Source of the DNA: Pedobacter aquatilis
GTDB lineage: Bacteria; Bacteroidota; Bacteroidia; Sphingobacteriales; Sphingobacteriaceae
Length of the DNA: 64,000 nt
Direction: 5' to 3'
NCBI RefSeq assembly: GCF_030409415.1
Contig: NZ_JAUFPW010000008.1
Span: forward strand, 1 to 64,000
Shown here: piece after piece, positions 16,962 to 27,058 of the stretch
How the letters are laid out: the number at the start of each line of letters is the position of its first letter
How positions within the stretch are numbered: position 1 is the stretch's first letter
Notes under the pieces: generated by a model
Database searches by the model: none
Told to the model about the DNA's origin: nothing
Seen by the model: the letters and a program-made list of their open reading frames with translations, nothing else
Translations under genes and position numbers: made by a program

Positions 16962-19439
16962 ATGGACCAAACCAAAACCAAAGGTTACAAAAAGATAAAA
17001 AACTGGTTAAAAGCCAATAAGCGCAAGCCTTTTCAGTTTCAAGAAGATGCGTGGCAGCACTATCTTAATGGTTACAGCGGTTTGGTAAATGCACCTACAG
17101 GTTTCGGAAAAACATTTTCTCTGTTTTTAGCAGTTGTAATTGAGGCTTTAAATGCATCGGAAGCAAGCAACAAAAAAGCAAAAGACCGTTTGCAATTGAT
17201 TTGGATTACGCCTTTGCGCTCGTTAGCGAAAGATTTGGCCAGAGCCATGCGTGAAACTTTGCTCGAACTGGAGTTGGATTGGCATGTAGGCGTTCGCAAC
17301 GGCGATACCTCACAAGCCGAAAAGATGCAGCAAAAAAAATCCATGCCCGAAATATTGCTGATTACGCCAGAAAGTTTACACCTTTTATTGGCTCAAAAAG
17401 GTTCATCAACTTTGTTTAAAAACCTTAAAGGTATTGTGGCTGATGAATGGCATGAGCTTTTGGGCAGCAAACGTGGGGTTTTGGTAGAGCTTGCCGTATC
17501 GAGAATCAAAGGTTTACAGAAGTTAGAAAAAAATCAGTTTTTAAGGGTTTGGGGCATTTCGGCAACCATTGGCAATATTGAAGAAGCTTTGGATGTTTTA
17601 GAACCCAATGAAGAGGCCAAAAGAATTATAGTGAAAGCCGATTTGGAGAAGAAAATCTTAATCAAATCTATCCTACCAGATGATATTGAAACTTTACCTT
17701 GGGCCGGGCATTTGGGTTTAAAATTGGCTTACAAACTTTTACCGATTATCGAAAAAAGCAAAACCACTTTAATTTTCATCAATACACGCGGTCAATCGGA
17801 AATGTGGTATCAGCATCTGCTAAATTTAGAACCTGAATTGGCCGGTAGAATTGCCATACACCATGGTTCGATAGATTTTGAATTGCGGAATTGGATTGAA
17901 GACGCTTTGCACACGGGGCAGTTAAAGGCCGTAATTGCAACTTCTTCTTTAGATTTAGGCGTAGATTTTAAACCAGTTGATACCGTTGTACAAGTGGGTT
18001 CGCCAAAGGGTGTTGCCCGGTTTTTACAGCGTGCGGGGCGTTCGGGGCATTCGCCACACGAGATTTCTAAAATCTACTTTTTGCCAACCCATGCTTTAGA
18101 ATTGGTAGAAGCTGCCGCCATTAAAGAAGCTGCAAAAACGAATAACATAGAAAGCAGAGAGCCATTTATTATGGTTTTTGATACCTTGGTACAATATCTG
18201 GTTACGCTTGCCATTGGTGATGGTTTCGACGATAAAATTATTTACGAGGAAATAAAAAACACCCATGCCTTTAAATTGATTTTGCCTGAAGAATGGACTT
18301 GGGTAATGCAATTTATAACTTCAGGTGGCGATAGTTTAAGTGCTTATACTGAGTTTAAAAAGGTTACGAAAGATGAAGATGGACTTTGGAAAGTAAAAAG
18401 CCGTCAATTAGCCATGCGCCATCGTTTACACATTGGTACAATTGTGAGTGATGCCATGCTGAAAGTGAAATTTTTATCGGGTGGTTACATTGGCATGGTT
18501 GAAGAATATTTTGTTACCCGGTTAAAAGCTGGCGATAATTTCCGTTTGGCTGGTCGAGTTTTAGAATTTATCCATGTAAAGGATATGACGGTTATTGTTC
18601 GCGTTAGTAAACAACACAATGCCATTTCACCAAGCTGGAATGGCGGTCGTTTACCTTTATCTTCTAATTTAGGTTCTGTACTGCGTAAAAAGTATAACGA
18701 AGCGTTGGATAAAACCCACGAAGATGAAGAATTGGATGTAGTTTATCCCCTGTTTTTATTACAGCAACAACGATCGCACGTGCCTCGAAACGATGAGTTA
18801 TTAATCGAGCTAATAAACAATAAAGAGGGTTTTCACCTCTTTGCTTATCCATTTGAGGGTAGATTGGTGCATGAGGTTTTGGCGGCTTTGGTTGCTTATC
18901 GCTTAAGTAAACTCTTGCCAATCAGCTTTTCTATCGCCATGAACGATTATGGTTTTGAACTTTTGAGCGACATCGAAATCCCGATGGATGAATCAATCGC
19001 ATATGAAGTTTTTTCGCCAAAGAACTTAACCGAAGATATTACTTTGAGTATCAATTCCACAGAAATGGCTCGCCGGAAATTCAGGGATATTGCCTGCATC
19101 TCGGGCTTGGTTTTTCAGGGTTATCCGGGTAAATATGTGGCGAATAAACACCTCCAGTCATCGGCAGGTTTATTTTTTAATGTATTTAGCGATTACGACA
19201 AACATAATTTACTTTTGCGCCAGGCTTACGATGAGGTATTTTATCAGCAATTGGAAGAACCCAGATTGGCTGCTGCTTTAGAACGGATTCAGAATGGAGC
19301 CGTTGTGATTACGAATCCGAAAAGTTTTACGCCGCTCTCATTCCCGATTAAGGTTGATAGCTTGCGGGAAAATATGAGTTCGGAAGAATTGGAACAACGA
19401 ATAGCCAGAATGAAAGCAGAATCGGAGAAGTTTAAGTAG
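16962..19439 (+). CDS. Ligase-associated DEXH-box helicase (Lhr-like)
   Basis: An 825-residue superfamily 2 helicase. Visible motifs are Q-like FQEDAWQ, Walker A NAPTGFGKT (about residue 40), LIWITPLRSLAKDLA (Ia), DEXH-type ADEWHELLGSKRG (about 160), SATIGN (III), FINTRGQSEMW (IV), ATSSLDLGVDF (V, about 328) and QRAGRSGHSPH (VI, about 352). The C-terminal half holds the Lhr winged-helix and beta-barrel modules. Lhr-core proteins translocate 3'-5' on single-stranded DNA and unwind duplexes. It belongs with the exonuclease and ligase upstream and PdeM downstream. It is separated from both neighbours by inverted copies of a repeat, so it may have its own promoter. Confidence 0.93.
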   Translation: MDQTKTKGYKKIKNWLKANKRKPFQFQEDAWQHYLNGYSGLVNAPTGFGKTFSLFLAVVIEALNASEASNKKAKDRLQLIWITPLRSLAKDLARAMRETLLELELDWHVGVRNGDTSQAEKMQQKKSMPEILLITPESLHLLLAQKGSSTLFKNLKGIVADEWHELLGSKRGVLVELAVSRIKGLQKLEKNQFLRVWGISATIGNIEEALDVLEPNEEAKRIIVKADLEKKILIKSILPDDIETLPWAGHLGLKLAYKLLPIIEKSKTTLIFINTRGQSEMWYQHLLNLEPELAGRIAIHHGSIDFELRNWIEDALHTGQLKAVIATSSLDLGVDFKPVDTVVQVGSPKGVARFLQRAGRSGHSPHEISKIYFLPTHALELVEAAAIKEAAKTNNIESREPFIMVFDTLVQYLVTLAIGDGFDDKIIYEEIKNTHAFKLILPEEWTWVMQFITSGGDSLSAYTEFKKVTKDEDGLWKVKSRQLAMRHRLHIGTIVSDAMLKVKFLSGGYIGMVEEYFVTRLKAGDNFRLAGRVLEFIHVKDMTVIVRVSKQHNAISPSWNGGRLPLSSNLGSVLRKKYNEALDKTHEDEELDVVYPLFLLQQQRSHVPRNDELLIELINNKEGFHLFAYPFEGRLVHEVLAALVAYRLSKLLPISFSIAMNDYGFELLSDIEIPMDESIAYEVFSPKNLTEDITLSINSTEMARRKFRDIACISGLVFQGYPGKYVANKHLQSSAGLFFNVFSDYDKHNLLLRQAYDEVFYQQLEEPRLAAALERIQNGAVVITNPKSFTPLSFPIKVDSLRENMSSEELEQRIARMKAESEKFK

Positions 19440-19635
19440 GCAAATATTTTATACAATTTGGATTTCTACTTGGCTAAGCCAAAGCATTACGTCTTCGTTC
19501 TACTTAAATCCGGCCTAACATCCCGAAACTTCGGGATTCAGCCGGTGTTTTTTGTTTCTTTTTGACATCAAAAGAAAAGAGCCTGTCCGGCTAGGATAAA
19601 AATAAATATATAGCTTAAAAAACTAATTAGTATTA
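19440..19635. repeat. Inverted copy of the repeat found before the helicase gene
   Basis: About 19507-19596, read on the minus strand, matches the unit at about 16428-16553: TAGCC.GACAGGCT, then TTTCTTTTG..AAGAAACAAA, CCGGCTGA and GTTAGGCCGG. This copy also has an internal perfect palindrome TCCCGAAACTTCGGGA (19531-19546). A role as the helicase terminator is possible, but the flanking T-run does not directly follow that stem. Confidence 0.65.
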
Positions 19636-20274
19636 ATGACCATTACAAGCCACGGAGAAGAACTGATTTTAGATAAAGAAAGGGCTTTATATCTATCTAA
19701 ACACCAACTTTTAGCCATCAGCGATTTGCATTTGGGCAAGTCTGCGCACTTTCGTTCTGCTGGCGTTCAGGTGCCCTCAACTATTGCTCAAAACGATTTG
19801 CAACGACTAAGTTTGCTCATCAAAAAATACAAACCAGAAACTTTGCTAATTAACGGCGATATGTTTCATCATGGTTTAAACACTGATATAGATGAATTTT
19901 CGACCTGGAGAAAGCAATACGAAAACCTTACGCTATTGCTCGTGAAGGGCAACCATGATAGATTGGCCAATGCGGATTACGCCCTAATGAAAATTGAGAT
20001 ACATGAGCCAAGTTATTGTTTGGGGCCTTTTTGCTTCATTCACGATGCGCCAAAATGCACAGAAGAAGAACTTTATCCCATCAGCGGACACATCCATCCA
20101 GGCGTAACCATTGTGGGCAAAGCAAAACAACGCTTAAAGTTTCCATGTTTTTATTTTGGCAGCGAATATGCGGTTCTGCCGGCTTTTAGTACTTTTACCG
20201 GCCTCTATAATATCTATCCAAAAACAAATGAGCAAATTTTTGCCGTTACGCCAAAAAGCGTTTTAGAAGTATAG
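19636..20274 (+). CDS. pdeM: Ligase-associated metallophosphoesterase PdeM
   Basis: A 212-residue calcineurin-like phosphoesterase. The metal-binding blocks are all present: SDLHLGKSAHFR (about 33-44), NGDMFHHG (about 75), KGNHDR (about 108), CFIHDAP (about 135) and SGHIHPG (about 155). In the ligase-associated gene set this protein is annotated as an endonuclease or phosphodiesterase acting with Lhr, ligase and exonuclease in DNA repair. It starts 196 bp after the helicase. The set here is complete (exonuclease, ligase, helicase, PdeM), though split by repeats. Confidence 0.92.
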   Translation: MTITSHGEELILDKERALYLSKHQLLAISDLHLGKSAHFRSAGVQVPSTIAQNDLQRLSLLIKKYKPETLLINGDMFHHGLNTDIDEFSTWRKQYENLTLLLVKGNHDRLANADYALMKIEIHEPSYCLGPFCFIHDAPKCTEEELYPISGHIHPGVTIVGKAKQRLKFPCFYFGSEYAVLPAFSTFTGLYNIYPKTNEQIFAVTPKSVLEV

Positions 20275-20416
20275 ATTTTTATTCTGAAGAGCAGTTGTAG
20301 AAGCCTTTTTTTAATGTCACTCCTGCTATCACTTCAAGGCCGCCCCTTTCATAAACCTAACTCACTACGGGCTTTCCGTTCTATCAGGTCTATTTAACTT
20401 CTTTTCTGTTAAATAT

Positions 20417-20722
20417 CTAACGTTGCAAAGCGTGCAAATCTATAATTTGTTTTAATTGCGAAGCTTGTGCAACACCACTTTGGCGCCAAACAGCTTTACC
20501 TTTCTTAAATAAAATTAAAGTAGGTACGCTCTGAACCTGATGAGTTGCTGCAACTGGTTGGTTTTTATCAATATCTACTTTAATAATTGAAGCAGAATCG
20601 CCAACCTGAGATTTGAGCTGTTCTAATATCGGTTTCATCATTTTGCAAGGACCGCACCATTCTGCAAAAAAATCTACTAAAACAGGTTTATCACCATTAA
20701 TTAAATCGAAAAATTTAGACAT
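20417..20722 (-). CDS. trxA: Thioredoxin
   Basis: A 101-residue classical thioredoxin with no signal peptide: active site FAEWCGPCKMM (Cys about residues 23 and 26), central KVDIDKNQPVA and the cis-Pro loop SVPTLILFKKG. It reduces protein disulphides in the cytoplasm. The gene start is only 2 bp from an 8-copy, 7-bp tandem repeat, which therefore forms the 5' untranslated leader. The next gene upstream on the same strand (TlpA-like) ends 137 bp away. Confidence 0.95.
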   Translation of the reverse strand: MSKFFDLINGDKPVLVDFFAEWCGPCKMMKPILEQLKSQVGDSASIIKVDIDKNQPVAATHQVQSVPTLILFKKGKAVWRQSGVAQASQLKQIIDLHALQR

Positions 20723-20724
20723 GA

Positions 20725-20780
20725 TGTTTAGTGTTTAGTGTTTAGTGTTTAGTGTTTAGTGTTTAGTGTTTAGTGTTTAG
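20725..20780. repeat. Eight tandem copies of the 7-bp unit TGTTTAG in front of trxA
   Basis: Positions 20725-20780 are eight exact TGTTTAG units (CTAAACA on the coding strand of trxA). They lie between the trxA ATG (20720-20722) and its upstream region, replacing any ribosome-binding sequence. Perfect identity of all copies implies recent slippage; copy number is expected to vary among strains and could change the leader length or trxA translation. Confidence 0.95.
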
Positions 20781-20859
20781 TCGAAACAGACGAAAGTAAT
20801 ATTGGTTTTAATATTAAAAGAATTTAAGACTTGTAAAAATTGTATTCAGTAATATAATT

Positions 20860-21363
20860 TTAGTCGAAACCTAACAGAACTTTTCTTAATTCTGCTTCGC
20901 TAAATTCTTGCTCGTAAAATCGTCTAACTTTCTTATTAACGAACAAAGTTGCTGGAATCGCTCCAGACCATTTTTTATCTATTCGTTCAATATATTGTTG
21001 CTGATCTAGTTCATTTAATAGGAAAACCTCAGACTTTAAATTATTTTTTTTAACAAATGGAATAACCTGCTTCTGTAATTTTGATTTAAAATCTAAACTT
21101 ACTAAAATTACTTTGACAGGCTTTTTAAAATTTGAAACGTTTAATTTTTCAAAATTTGGTAATTCAGCCACACAAGGAGCACACCAAGTAGCCCAAAAAT
21201 TAACTACGTACGTAGTGTCCTTACCACTCAAAATGCGTTTATCTAAATCATCTAAAGTTAGGAGTTTAACCTGTGCTTCAGCAGAATAAGCCTTTAATAA
21301 AAAACAGATTACAAATAAAATACGCATAAATTTAGACCCAAAATTTAGAGGATTAAGTTTCAC
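20860..21363 (-). CDS. TlpA-like periplasmic thioredoxin-fold protein
   Basis: A 167-residue exported thioredoxin-like protein. The hydrophobic export signal is at about 13-30 (MRILFVICFLLKAYSAEAQ); translation may start at 21363 or at the internal Met at 21327, which gives a cleaner signal peptide. The active site is WATWCAPCVAELP (Cys about residues 61 and 64), as in TlpA/ResA-type thiol reductases, and GAIPATLFVN holds the cis-Pro. Such proteins keep periplasmic cysteines reduced. It is on the same strand as trxA and the NlpC/P60 gene but with gaps of more than 100 bp, so co-transcription is uncertain. Confidence 0.88.
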   Translation of the reverse strand: MKLNPLNFGSKFMRILFVICFLLKAYSAEAQVKLLTLDDLDKRILSGKDTTYVVNFWATWCAPCVAELPNFEKLNVSNFKKPVKVILVSLDFKSKLQKQVIPFVKKNNLKSEVFLLNELDQQQYIERIDKKWSGAIPATLFVNKKVRRFYEQEFSEAELRKVLLGFD

Positions 21364-21479
21364 ATTTTCATTCTGAGCATTTTGATGAATCTGAAATCTG
21401 TTTGTACAGTTCTAAAATATAAAATCAAATTCAAGCTAGGCAGCTACAAATTCGTACCACATTTCACTGTTAATAGATT

Positions 21480-21977
21480 TTAATTAACCGAACCTGATTT
21501 TACTAAAACTCTTTGATAAGCCGGTAAACTTAAATCATCTACAATAACTCCTCTATTTGTACTCGCATGAACGAAAAAACCATTATTGAGATAAACACCA
21601 ACATGATCTACATTATTGCCGCCAAATGAGAAGAAAACCAAATCGCCTTCTTTCAAATCATCAATATTTTTGCGCTTAACAACATTGGCCTGGTCGCGGG
21701 AAATTCTAGGTAACGTAACCCCATAAATCTCCTTTTGTAGCAGATATGTAAATCCCGAACAATCAATTCCGTTTTTATCCAATCCTCCAAAACGATATTT
21801 TACGCCTGTCCAATCTGTGATAAATTTATAAAGTTGTTTACTTTTCAAACTCGACATCGCATCAGCAGCTTTTGAAGCTTTGGTATCGCTTCTAACTGTA
21901 TATTTTCTGCTGCCACAAGAAGTTATAATTATAGAGAGCACTAAAATCAGAAAAAAATAATTTTTCGTTTTTGTCAT
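21480..21977 (-). CDS. NlpC/P60-family lipoprotein (cell-wall endopeptidase)
   Basis: A 165-residue lipoprotein: the signal ends in IITSCGS, a lipobox with Cys about 21. The C40 peptidase domain fills the rest, with catalytic Cys in GIDCSGF (about 73), His in NVDHVGVYL (about 125) and a third polar His in FVHAST (about 137). Members cut peptide stems in peptidoglycan, often gamma-D-Glu-diaminopimelate bonds. Length and motif order are typical of Spr/NlpC-like lipoproteins. Confidence 0.92.
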   Translation of the reverse strand: MTKTKNYFFLILVLSIIITSCGSRKYTVRSDTKASKAADAMSSLKSKQLYKFITDWTGVKYRFGGLDKNGIDCSGFTYLLQKEIYGVTLPRISRDQANVVKRKNIDDLKEGDLVFFSFGGNNVDHVGVYLNNGFFVHASTNRGVIVDDLSLPAYQRVLVKSGSVN

Positions 21978-22094
21978 ATAGTTATATTTTTTGCCACGGA
22001 AATACGGTAGTCACGAAAAGAAAAAGAACTATTTTATTTCATGTTTTTATATTTAACACCAAATTCCGTGTGTTCTGTGTTTCAGTGGAAAATC

Positions 22095-24707
22095 CTAATT
22101 TTTTATTAAACGTTGTATTTCATCCAACTTTAACAAAGCCTCTACAGGTGTTAACGCATTTACATCCAAATTATTAAGCGTATCACGAATTTTTACCAAA
22201 ACCGGATCGTCAATAGCGAACATTTGTAATTGATACGCTTGATTTTGTACTTTCTTGATACTATCCTTGATGCTTTGACCTTCAGTGCGGTCAATTTCCA
22301 GCTTCTTTAAAATCTCATTCGCCCTGCCAATTAATTTTGGAGGCATTCCGGCCATTTTCGCTACATGAATACCAAAACTATGCTCGCTTCCACCAGGAAC
22401 CAACTTCCTTAAGAAAATAACTTTATTAGTCATTTCTTTTACTGAAACATTAAAGTTTTTTATTCGAGGCATTGTATTCGCCAACTCATTTAATTCATGG
22501 TAATGCGTGGCAAATAAGGTTTTAGGCCGTGAAGTTGGATGCTGGTGTAAAAATTCTGCAATGGCCCAGGCAATCGAAATACCATCATAGGTACTTGTAC
22601 CACGTCCAATTTCATCCAACAAGATTAAACTATTATCTGAAATGTTATTCAAGATACTTGCCGTTTCATTCATCTCTACCATGAATGTACTTTCTCCTGA
22701 TGAAATATTATCAGAAGCACCAACACGAGTAAAAATTTTATCAACTAAACCAACATCAGCAGCTTTTGCAGGGACAAAACTTCCCATTTGCGCCATTAAA
22801 ACGATCAGCGCCGTTTGCCTCAAAATAGCAGATTTACCCGCCATGTTAGGACCTGTAATCATGATAATTTGTTGCGAATCAGTATCTAGGTAAACATCGT
22901 TTGTAATGTATTCTTGCCCTACCGGCAACTGCTTTTCTATAACCGGATGGCGACCACCTTTAATATCTAAAACTTTTTCCTTGTTTACACTTGGCTTAAC
23001 ATAATGATTTTTCTCAGCAAGTTGAGCAAAACACAACAAGCAATCTAATTGTGCAATTAAAAAGGAATTAAGCTGAATCGGCTTGATGTAACTTGCCGTT
23101 TCGTACATCAATTCATTATACAAACGAATTTCTATGGCCTGAATTTTCTCCTCTGCACCTAAAATCTGTTCTTCATATTCTTTCAGTTCGGGCGTAATAT
23201 ATCGCTCTGCGTTAACAAGAGTCTGTTTACGAATCCAACCTTCGGGAACTTTGTCTTTATGCGTATGCGTAACCTCCAAATAATATCCGAAAACATTATT
23301 AAAGGATATTTTTAAGGAAGGAATGCCCGTTGCCTCTGCCTCTCGTTTCTGAATTTGTACTAAATAATCTTTACCGCCAAAAGCAATTTTTCGCAAACGA
23401 TCTAAATCTTCATCTATCCCATCGTTAATTACGTTTCCTTTAATCAGCAATGCTGGTGGCTCAGGTTGAAGTTCTCTTTCGATTCGCTCACGAATGGCTA
23501 AACAAGGATTTAACTGATCGGCAATTTTAATTAAGAATTGATTTTTTGAATTTGCAGCAAGCTTTTTTACGGCCTCAATATGCGTTAAAGCCCTTTTCAA
23601 TGCCACTAACTCTCTCGGACCAACACGCTGCAAACCAACTTTAGAGATTAATCTTTCAATATCTCCAATCTGCTTGATATGCGCTAAAAATTCTTGTTGA
23701 ATTTCTTCGTTTTTAACAAAAAAATCGACCATTCCTAAACGCTCTTCAATGGGCTTTAACTCTTTCAGCGGCATTATAATCCATTTTTGGAGTAAACGAG
23801 CACCCATTGGCGTACATGTATGATCGAGAATATCGAAAAGTGTTACAGCATTATCATTTGCAGAATTTACCAATTCCAAATTGCGAATGGTAAATCTATC
23901 CAACCACATAAATCGGTCTTCCTCAATTCTACTTATTGATGTAATATGTTGTAAATTGCGATGTTCAGTTTCGCCCAGATAGTGTAAAACTACGCCAGCG
24001 GCGATGATTCCACTTTGTAAACGTTCTATTCCAAAACCTTTAAGCGAGGTAACATCAAAATGTTTGGTTAAAGTTTCCTCAGCATAATCTGAAGTATAAG
24101 GCCATTCATCTAATCCAAAAGTGTAAAATTTATCGCCAAACTTTTCAATAAAAATTTGACGTTTTGATTTCTGAAAAATTACTTCTGTAGGTTTAAAACC
24201 TTGTAAAAGTTTATCTATATAATCGCTGTTTCCTTGTGCAATTAAAAATTCACCGGTAGAAATGTCTAAAAATGAAACTCCAATTTGTGCTTTATCAAAG
24301 AAGATTGAAGCCAGGTAATTATTTGATTTCTGATTTACAATGTTATCGCCATAAGCAACACCAGGCGTAACCAATTCAGTAACACCGCGTTTTACAATTG
24401 TTTTAGTGGTTTTCGGGTCTTCAAGCTGATCGCAAATGGCTACCCGTTGCCCAGCCCTAACTAGTTTAGATAAATAATTATCGAGTGAATGATGAGGAAA
24501 ACCCGCAAGTTCTAAAGCGCCACCATTCGGACCTGTTCCTCTTCGGGTTAAAACTATTCCCAAAATCTGAGCGGTTTTAATGGCATCCTCGCCAAAGGTT
24601 TCGTAAAAATCTCCAACCCTAAAAAGTAAAAGTGCACCTGGATACTTCGCTTTAATTGCGTTGTATTGTTGCATTAACGGGGTTTCTTTATTCGTATCTT
24701 TAGCCAA
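22095..24707 (-). CDS. mutS: DNA mismatch repair protein MutS
   Basis: An 870-residue MutS with all domains: the mismatch-recognition N-terminus with [14 protein letters not shown] (about 28-41), connector, lever/clamp, and the C-terminal ATPase with Walker [15 protein letters not shown] (about 615), signature [12 protein letters not shown], Walker [17 protein letters not shown] (about 692) and [10 protein letters not shown]. It recognises mispairs and insertion/deletion loops and recruits MutL. It is transcribed alone toward the NlpC gene and divergently from the endonuclease/exonuclease/phosphatase gene, with a 221-bp shared region. Confidence 0.98.
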   Translation of the reverse strand: MAKDTNKETPLMQQYNAIKAKYPGALLLFRVGDFYETFGEDAIKTAQILGIVLTRRGTGPNGGALELAGFPHHSLDNYLSKLVRAGQRVAICDQLEDPKTTKTIVKRGVTELVTPGVAYGDNIVNQKSNNYLASIFFDKAQIGVSFLDISTGEFLIAQGNSDYIDKLLQGFKPTEVIFQKSKRQIFIEKFGDKFYTFGLDEWPYTSDYAEETLTKHFDVTSLKGFGIERLQSGIIAAGVVLHYLGETEHRNLQHITSISRIEEDRFMWLDRFTIRNLELVNSANDNAVTLFDILDHTCTPMGARLLQKWIIMPLKELKPIEERLGMVDFFVKNEEIQQEFLAHIKQIGDIERLISKVGLQRVGPRELVALKRALTHIEAVKKLAANSKNQFLIKIADQLNPCLAIRERIERELQPEPPALLIKGNVINDGIDEDLDRLRKIAFGGKDYLVQIQKREAEATGIPSLKISFNNVFGYYLEVTHTHKDKVPEGWIRKQTLVNAERYITPELKEYEEQILGAEEKIQAIEIRLYNELMYETASYIKPIQLNSFLIAQLDCLLCFAQLAEKNHYVKPSVNKEKVLDIKGGRHPVIEKQLPVGQEYITNDVYLDTDSQQIIMITGPNMAGKSAILRQTALIVLMAQMGSFVPAKAADVGLVDKIFTRVGASDNISSGESTFMVEMNETASILNNISDNSLILLDEIGRGTSTYDGISIAWAIAEFLHQHPTSRPKTLFATHYHELNELANTMPRIKNFNVSVKEMTNKVIFLRKLVPGGSEHSFGIHVAKMAGMPPKLIGRANEILKKLEIDRTEGQSIKDSIKKVQNQAYQLQMFAIDDPVLVKIRDTLNNLDVNALTPVEALLKLDEIQRLIKN

Positions 24708-24845
24708 AACTGAAATTAATTTGCAAAAGCCATAAAGATAGCACGATTAAACGTTGTACAACTGTTTTGTTGATAAATTGAAAGATTGTTAGCATAAAAA
24801 TTGTAATACTTAACACTTGTTTAATTTAATTAACAAGCAGCGCCT

Positions 24846-24853
24846 TACTTTTG
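24846..24853 (+). promoter_or_regulatory. Possible -7 element for the endonuclease/exonuclease/phosphatase gene
   Basis: TACTTTTG fits TAnnTTTG exactly. The nearest upstream TTG (24817-24819) is 26 bp away, longer than usual, so this is a weak call. It lies 76 bp before the start at 24929. Confidence 0.35.
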
Positions 24854-24928
24854 TAACTGCTGTAAAACTTTTCTATTTTATATAGATTTAATTTCGGTAA
24901 GTATAAGCTAACTATTAATAATAATCCC

Positions 24929-25990
24929 TTGATTCACGATATCCTATTTTACTTTAGTATTTTTCTAATATTATCAACATTAATTCCATTTATCCGACAT
25001 GATTTTTGGATATTCAGGGTATTCGAATTTCCACGGCTGCAGAAATTGGTTTTAAATATTTACATAATTACACTTATATTTCTATTTAGTTTCCCTGATA
25101 TTTTAATAGATTATATAATACTTGGATTGCTTTCTATTAATGCTACATACTTAATTTACCTAATATTTCCATTCACAAGATTTGGCTCAAAGCAAATAGT
25201 GAAAGCAATGCACCCTTCGAATGATAACAATTTAAAGGTTTTTATCGCGAATGTTTATCAAGAGAACCGAAATTCAAATGCTTACTTAAAACTAATTTCA
25301 GCTTGTAATCCTGATGTTGTATTAATGGTCGAAACACATCAATGGTGGCAAGACCAAATTGATGTTATTGGCAAGCGATACCCGTATCAATTAAAAATCC
25401 CAATACCAAATACTTATGGCATGTTATTGTATTCAAAATTAGAACTTTCTGATGGAGAAGTTAAATATTTAGTTAAGCAAGACATACCATCAATAGAAAC
25501 ACTTATTAAGCTTCGATCCGGGCAGTTAGTTAAACTTTTTTGCCTTCATCCTGAACCTCCTGTGCCGCAAGAAAACCCAAAATCTACAGAGAGAGATAAA
25601 GAAATTTTGATTGTAGCGGAAAAAGCCAAAAAATCTGATTATCCGGTTGTTGTAATGGGCGATTTAAATGACGTTGCCTGGAGTTATACAACTGAGCTAT
25701 TCGGTAAAATTAGCGGACTGCTCGATCCTAGAAGAGGTCGTGGTTTTTTCAATAGTTTTAACGCAAAATACTTCTTTCTACGCTTTCCGCTCGATCATAT
25801 TTTTTGCTCTGTAGATTTTTCTTTAAGTTCTATAAAAAGATTACCAAGCTGCAATTCAGACCATTTCCCGATGTTTGTAGACCTTCAATTTAATCCTAAA
25901 GCAGAACACCTGAATGATGTCCCGGTTGCAACTGAAGCTGATTTGGAAATAGCAGAAGAGAAAATAAATGCAAACACCACAGAAGATTAA
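24929..25990 (+). CDS. Membrane-anchored endonuclease/exonuclease/phosphatase-family protein
   Basis: A 353-residue protein whose first ~90 residues contain three hydrophobic helices. The EEP domain follows (about 100-325), with VFIANVYQENRNSNAYL, DVVLMVETHQWW (metal Glu), VVVMGDLNDVAWSYTT (catalytic Asp and Asn) and CNSDHFPMF (catalytic His near the end). EEP enzymes hydrolyse phosphodiesters of DNA, RNA, lipids or inositol phosphates; the membrane-helix-plus-EEP layout suggests an extracytoplasmic phosphodiesterase, but the substrate cannot be read from sequence. The start codon is TTG at 24929 only if the displayed Met is alternative: the sequence there reads TTGATTCACGAT, so this is an alternative-start gene. 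The C-terminal ~30 residues are acidic. Confidence 0.82.
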   Translation: MIHDILFYFSIFLILSTLIPFIRHDFWIFRVFEFPRLQKLVLNIYIITLIFLFSFPDILIDYIILGLLSINATYLIYLIFPFTRFGSKQIVKAMHPSNDNNLKVFIANVYQENRNSNAYLKLISACNPDVVLMVETHQWWQDQIDVIGKRYPYQLKIPIPNTYGMLLYSKLELSDGEVKYLVKQDIPSIETLIKLRSGQLVKLFCLHPEPPVPQENPKSTERDKEILIVAEKAKKSDYPVVVMGDLNDVAWSYTTELFGKISGLLDPRRGRGFFNSFNAKYFFLRFPLDHIFCSVDFSLSSIKRLPSCNSDHFPMFVDLQFNPKAEHLNDVPVATEADLEIAEEKINANTTED

Positions 25991-25999
25991 CTTAAAAAT

Positions 26000-26872
26000 T
26001 TATTTCTTACCATACACTTCTTTTATCTGCTGTGTTAAATAACTAAATGCATACGGTATTTCGGTTTCTGCATTTTCAATTTTTCCTTCTATGAAAATAT
26101 ATTTATTGTATTTGAGTTGCTTTAGTGCTTCGAAATAAGGCTTAAAATCTTCTTTCATAACACCTGGAAGCGAACGTTTTTCTTTCTCTGCTACCTCACA
26201 AAAAACTAAGAGGTTGCCCGCTTTTACAATTTCTTCAGGAGATTCATTTTCCCTCATCATGTGAAAAATATCTGCATTTAAACCAAATGCAGGGTTGTTT
26301 ACTTTTCGAACTACATCGGCTGCATCTTTAACTGTATTAATAAAATTCGTTTCAGAAGATTGAAGATTTTCTAAAGCGATAATAACCTTATTTTTATATG
26401 CTAATTTTGCCAGTTCTGAACAAATCTTAACAAAATCTGATTTCGCTTTATCTTTATCGTAATCTTGAGGAATTGATCTAGCTGATGAACTTCCAAGAAT
26501 GACATATTTAACCCCTGCCTTGTTGGCTCTGGACAATACCTTTTCTGCATAAGTTAACACCTGCTCTGTATTGACTTCTGGTCCGGCAATTTTAATATTC
26601 CCAGGAAAAAAAATATTACAACTCAGGACTTTTGTTTTTGCTGCTTTTATTCTTTTCAAATTTGCCTCAAGAGCTTCTTCACTTAAGGATGGTGATAGCA
26701 TATTTGAAACCGATTCTCCAATGTACTTAAAACCAGCTGAATGAATAATGCTGTCTCTAGATAATGGAGAAACAATGCCTAAAGATGGCATTTGTTGTGC
26801 TAAGCTATTCGAGCAGAAGCTTAACAATAACATGTTCAGAACAAGGCAATAAGATTTAATAAAGTTTTTCAT
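26000..26872 (-). CDS. Secreted sugar phosphate isomerase/epimerase-like TIM-barrel protein
   Basis: A 290-residue protein with a signal peptide (about 1-25, ending NSLAQ) and an AP-endonuclease-2-like TIM barrel: VKYVILGSSSAR, KVIIALENLQSSETNF (metal-type Glu about residue 167), FGLNADIFHMM (Asp/His pair) and KYIFIEGKIENAETE near the end (Glu). These are the positions of metal-binding acidic and histidine residues in xylose-isomerase-like enzymes. Export to the periplasm is common for this subfamily in Bacteroidota. It stands beside the PNGase F-like gene, divergently, and may act on a released sugar, but no substrate can be assigned. Confidence 0.8.
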   Translation of the reverse strand: MKNFIKSYCLVLNMLLLSFCSNSLAQQMPSLGIVSPLSRDSIIHSAGFKYIGESVSNMLSPSLSEEALEANLKRIKAAKTKVLSCNIFFPGNIKIAGPEVNTEQVLTYAEKVLSRANKAGVKYVILGSSSARSIPQDYDKDKAKSDFVKICSELAKLAYKNKVIIALENLQSSETNFINTVKDAADVVRKVNNPAFGLNADIFHMMRENESPEEIVKAGNLLVFCEVAEKEKRSLPGVMKEDFKPYFEALKQLKYNKYIFIEGKIENAETEIPYAFSYLTQQIKEVYGKK

Positions 26873-27058
26873 TTCAACAGGGTTGATGATGGTTAGATGT
26901 TTATCTAAATTAAACTTAATTAACTATAAATCAATATCAAATAAAAGATAACAGCACCAACATTTGTAAAAAATTCTTTATACAAATTGCTTATAACCGC
27001 ATTTTAGTACAGAAACCAAAATTCTGTAATATCTTTAAGCGATTAAAACATAAAGATA

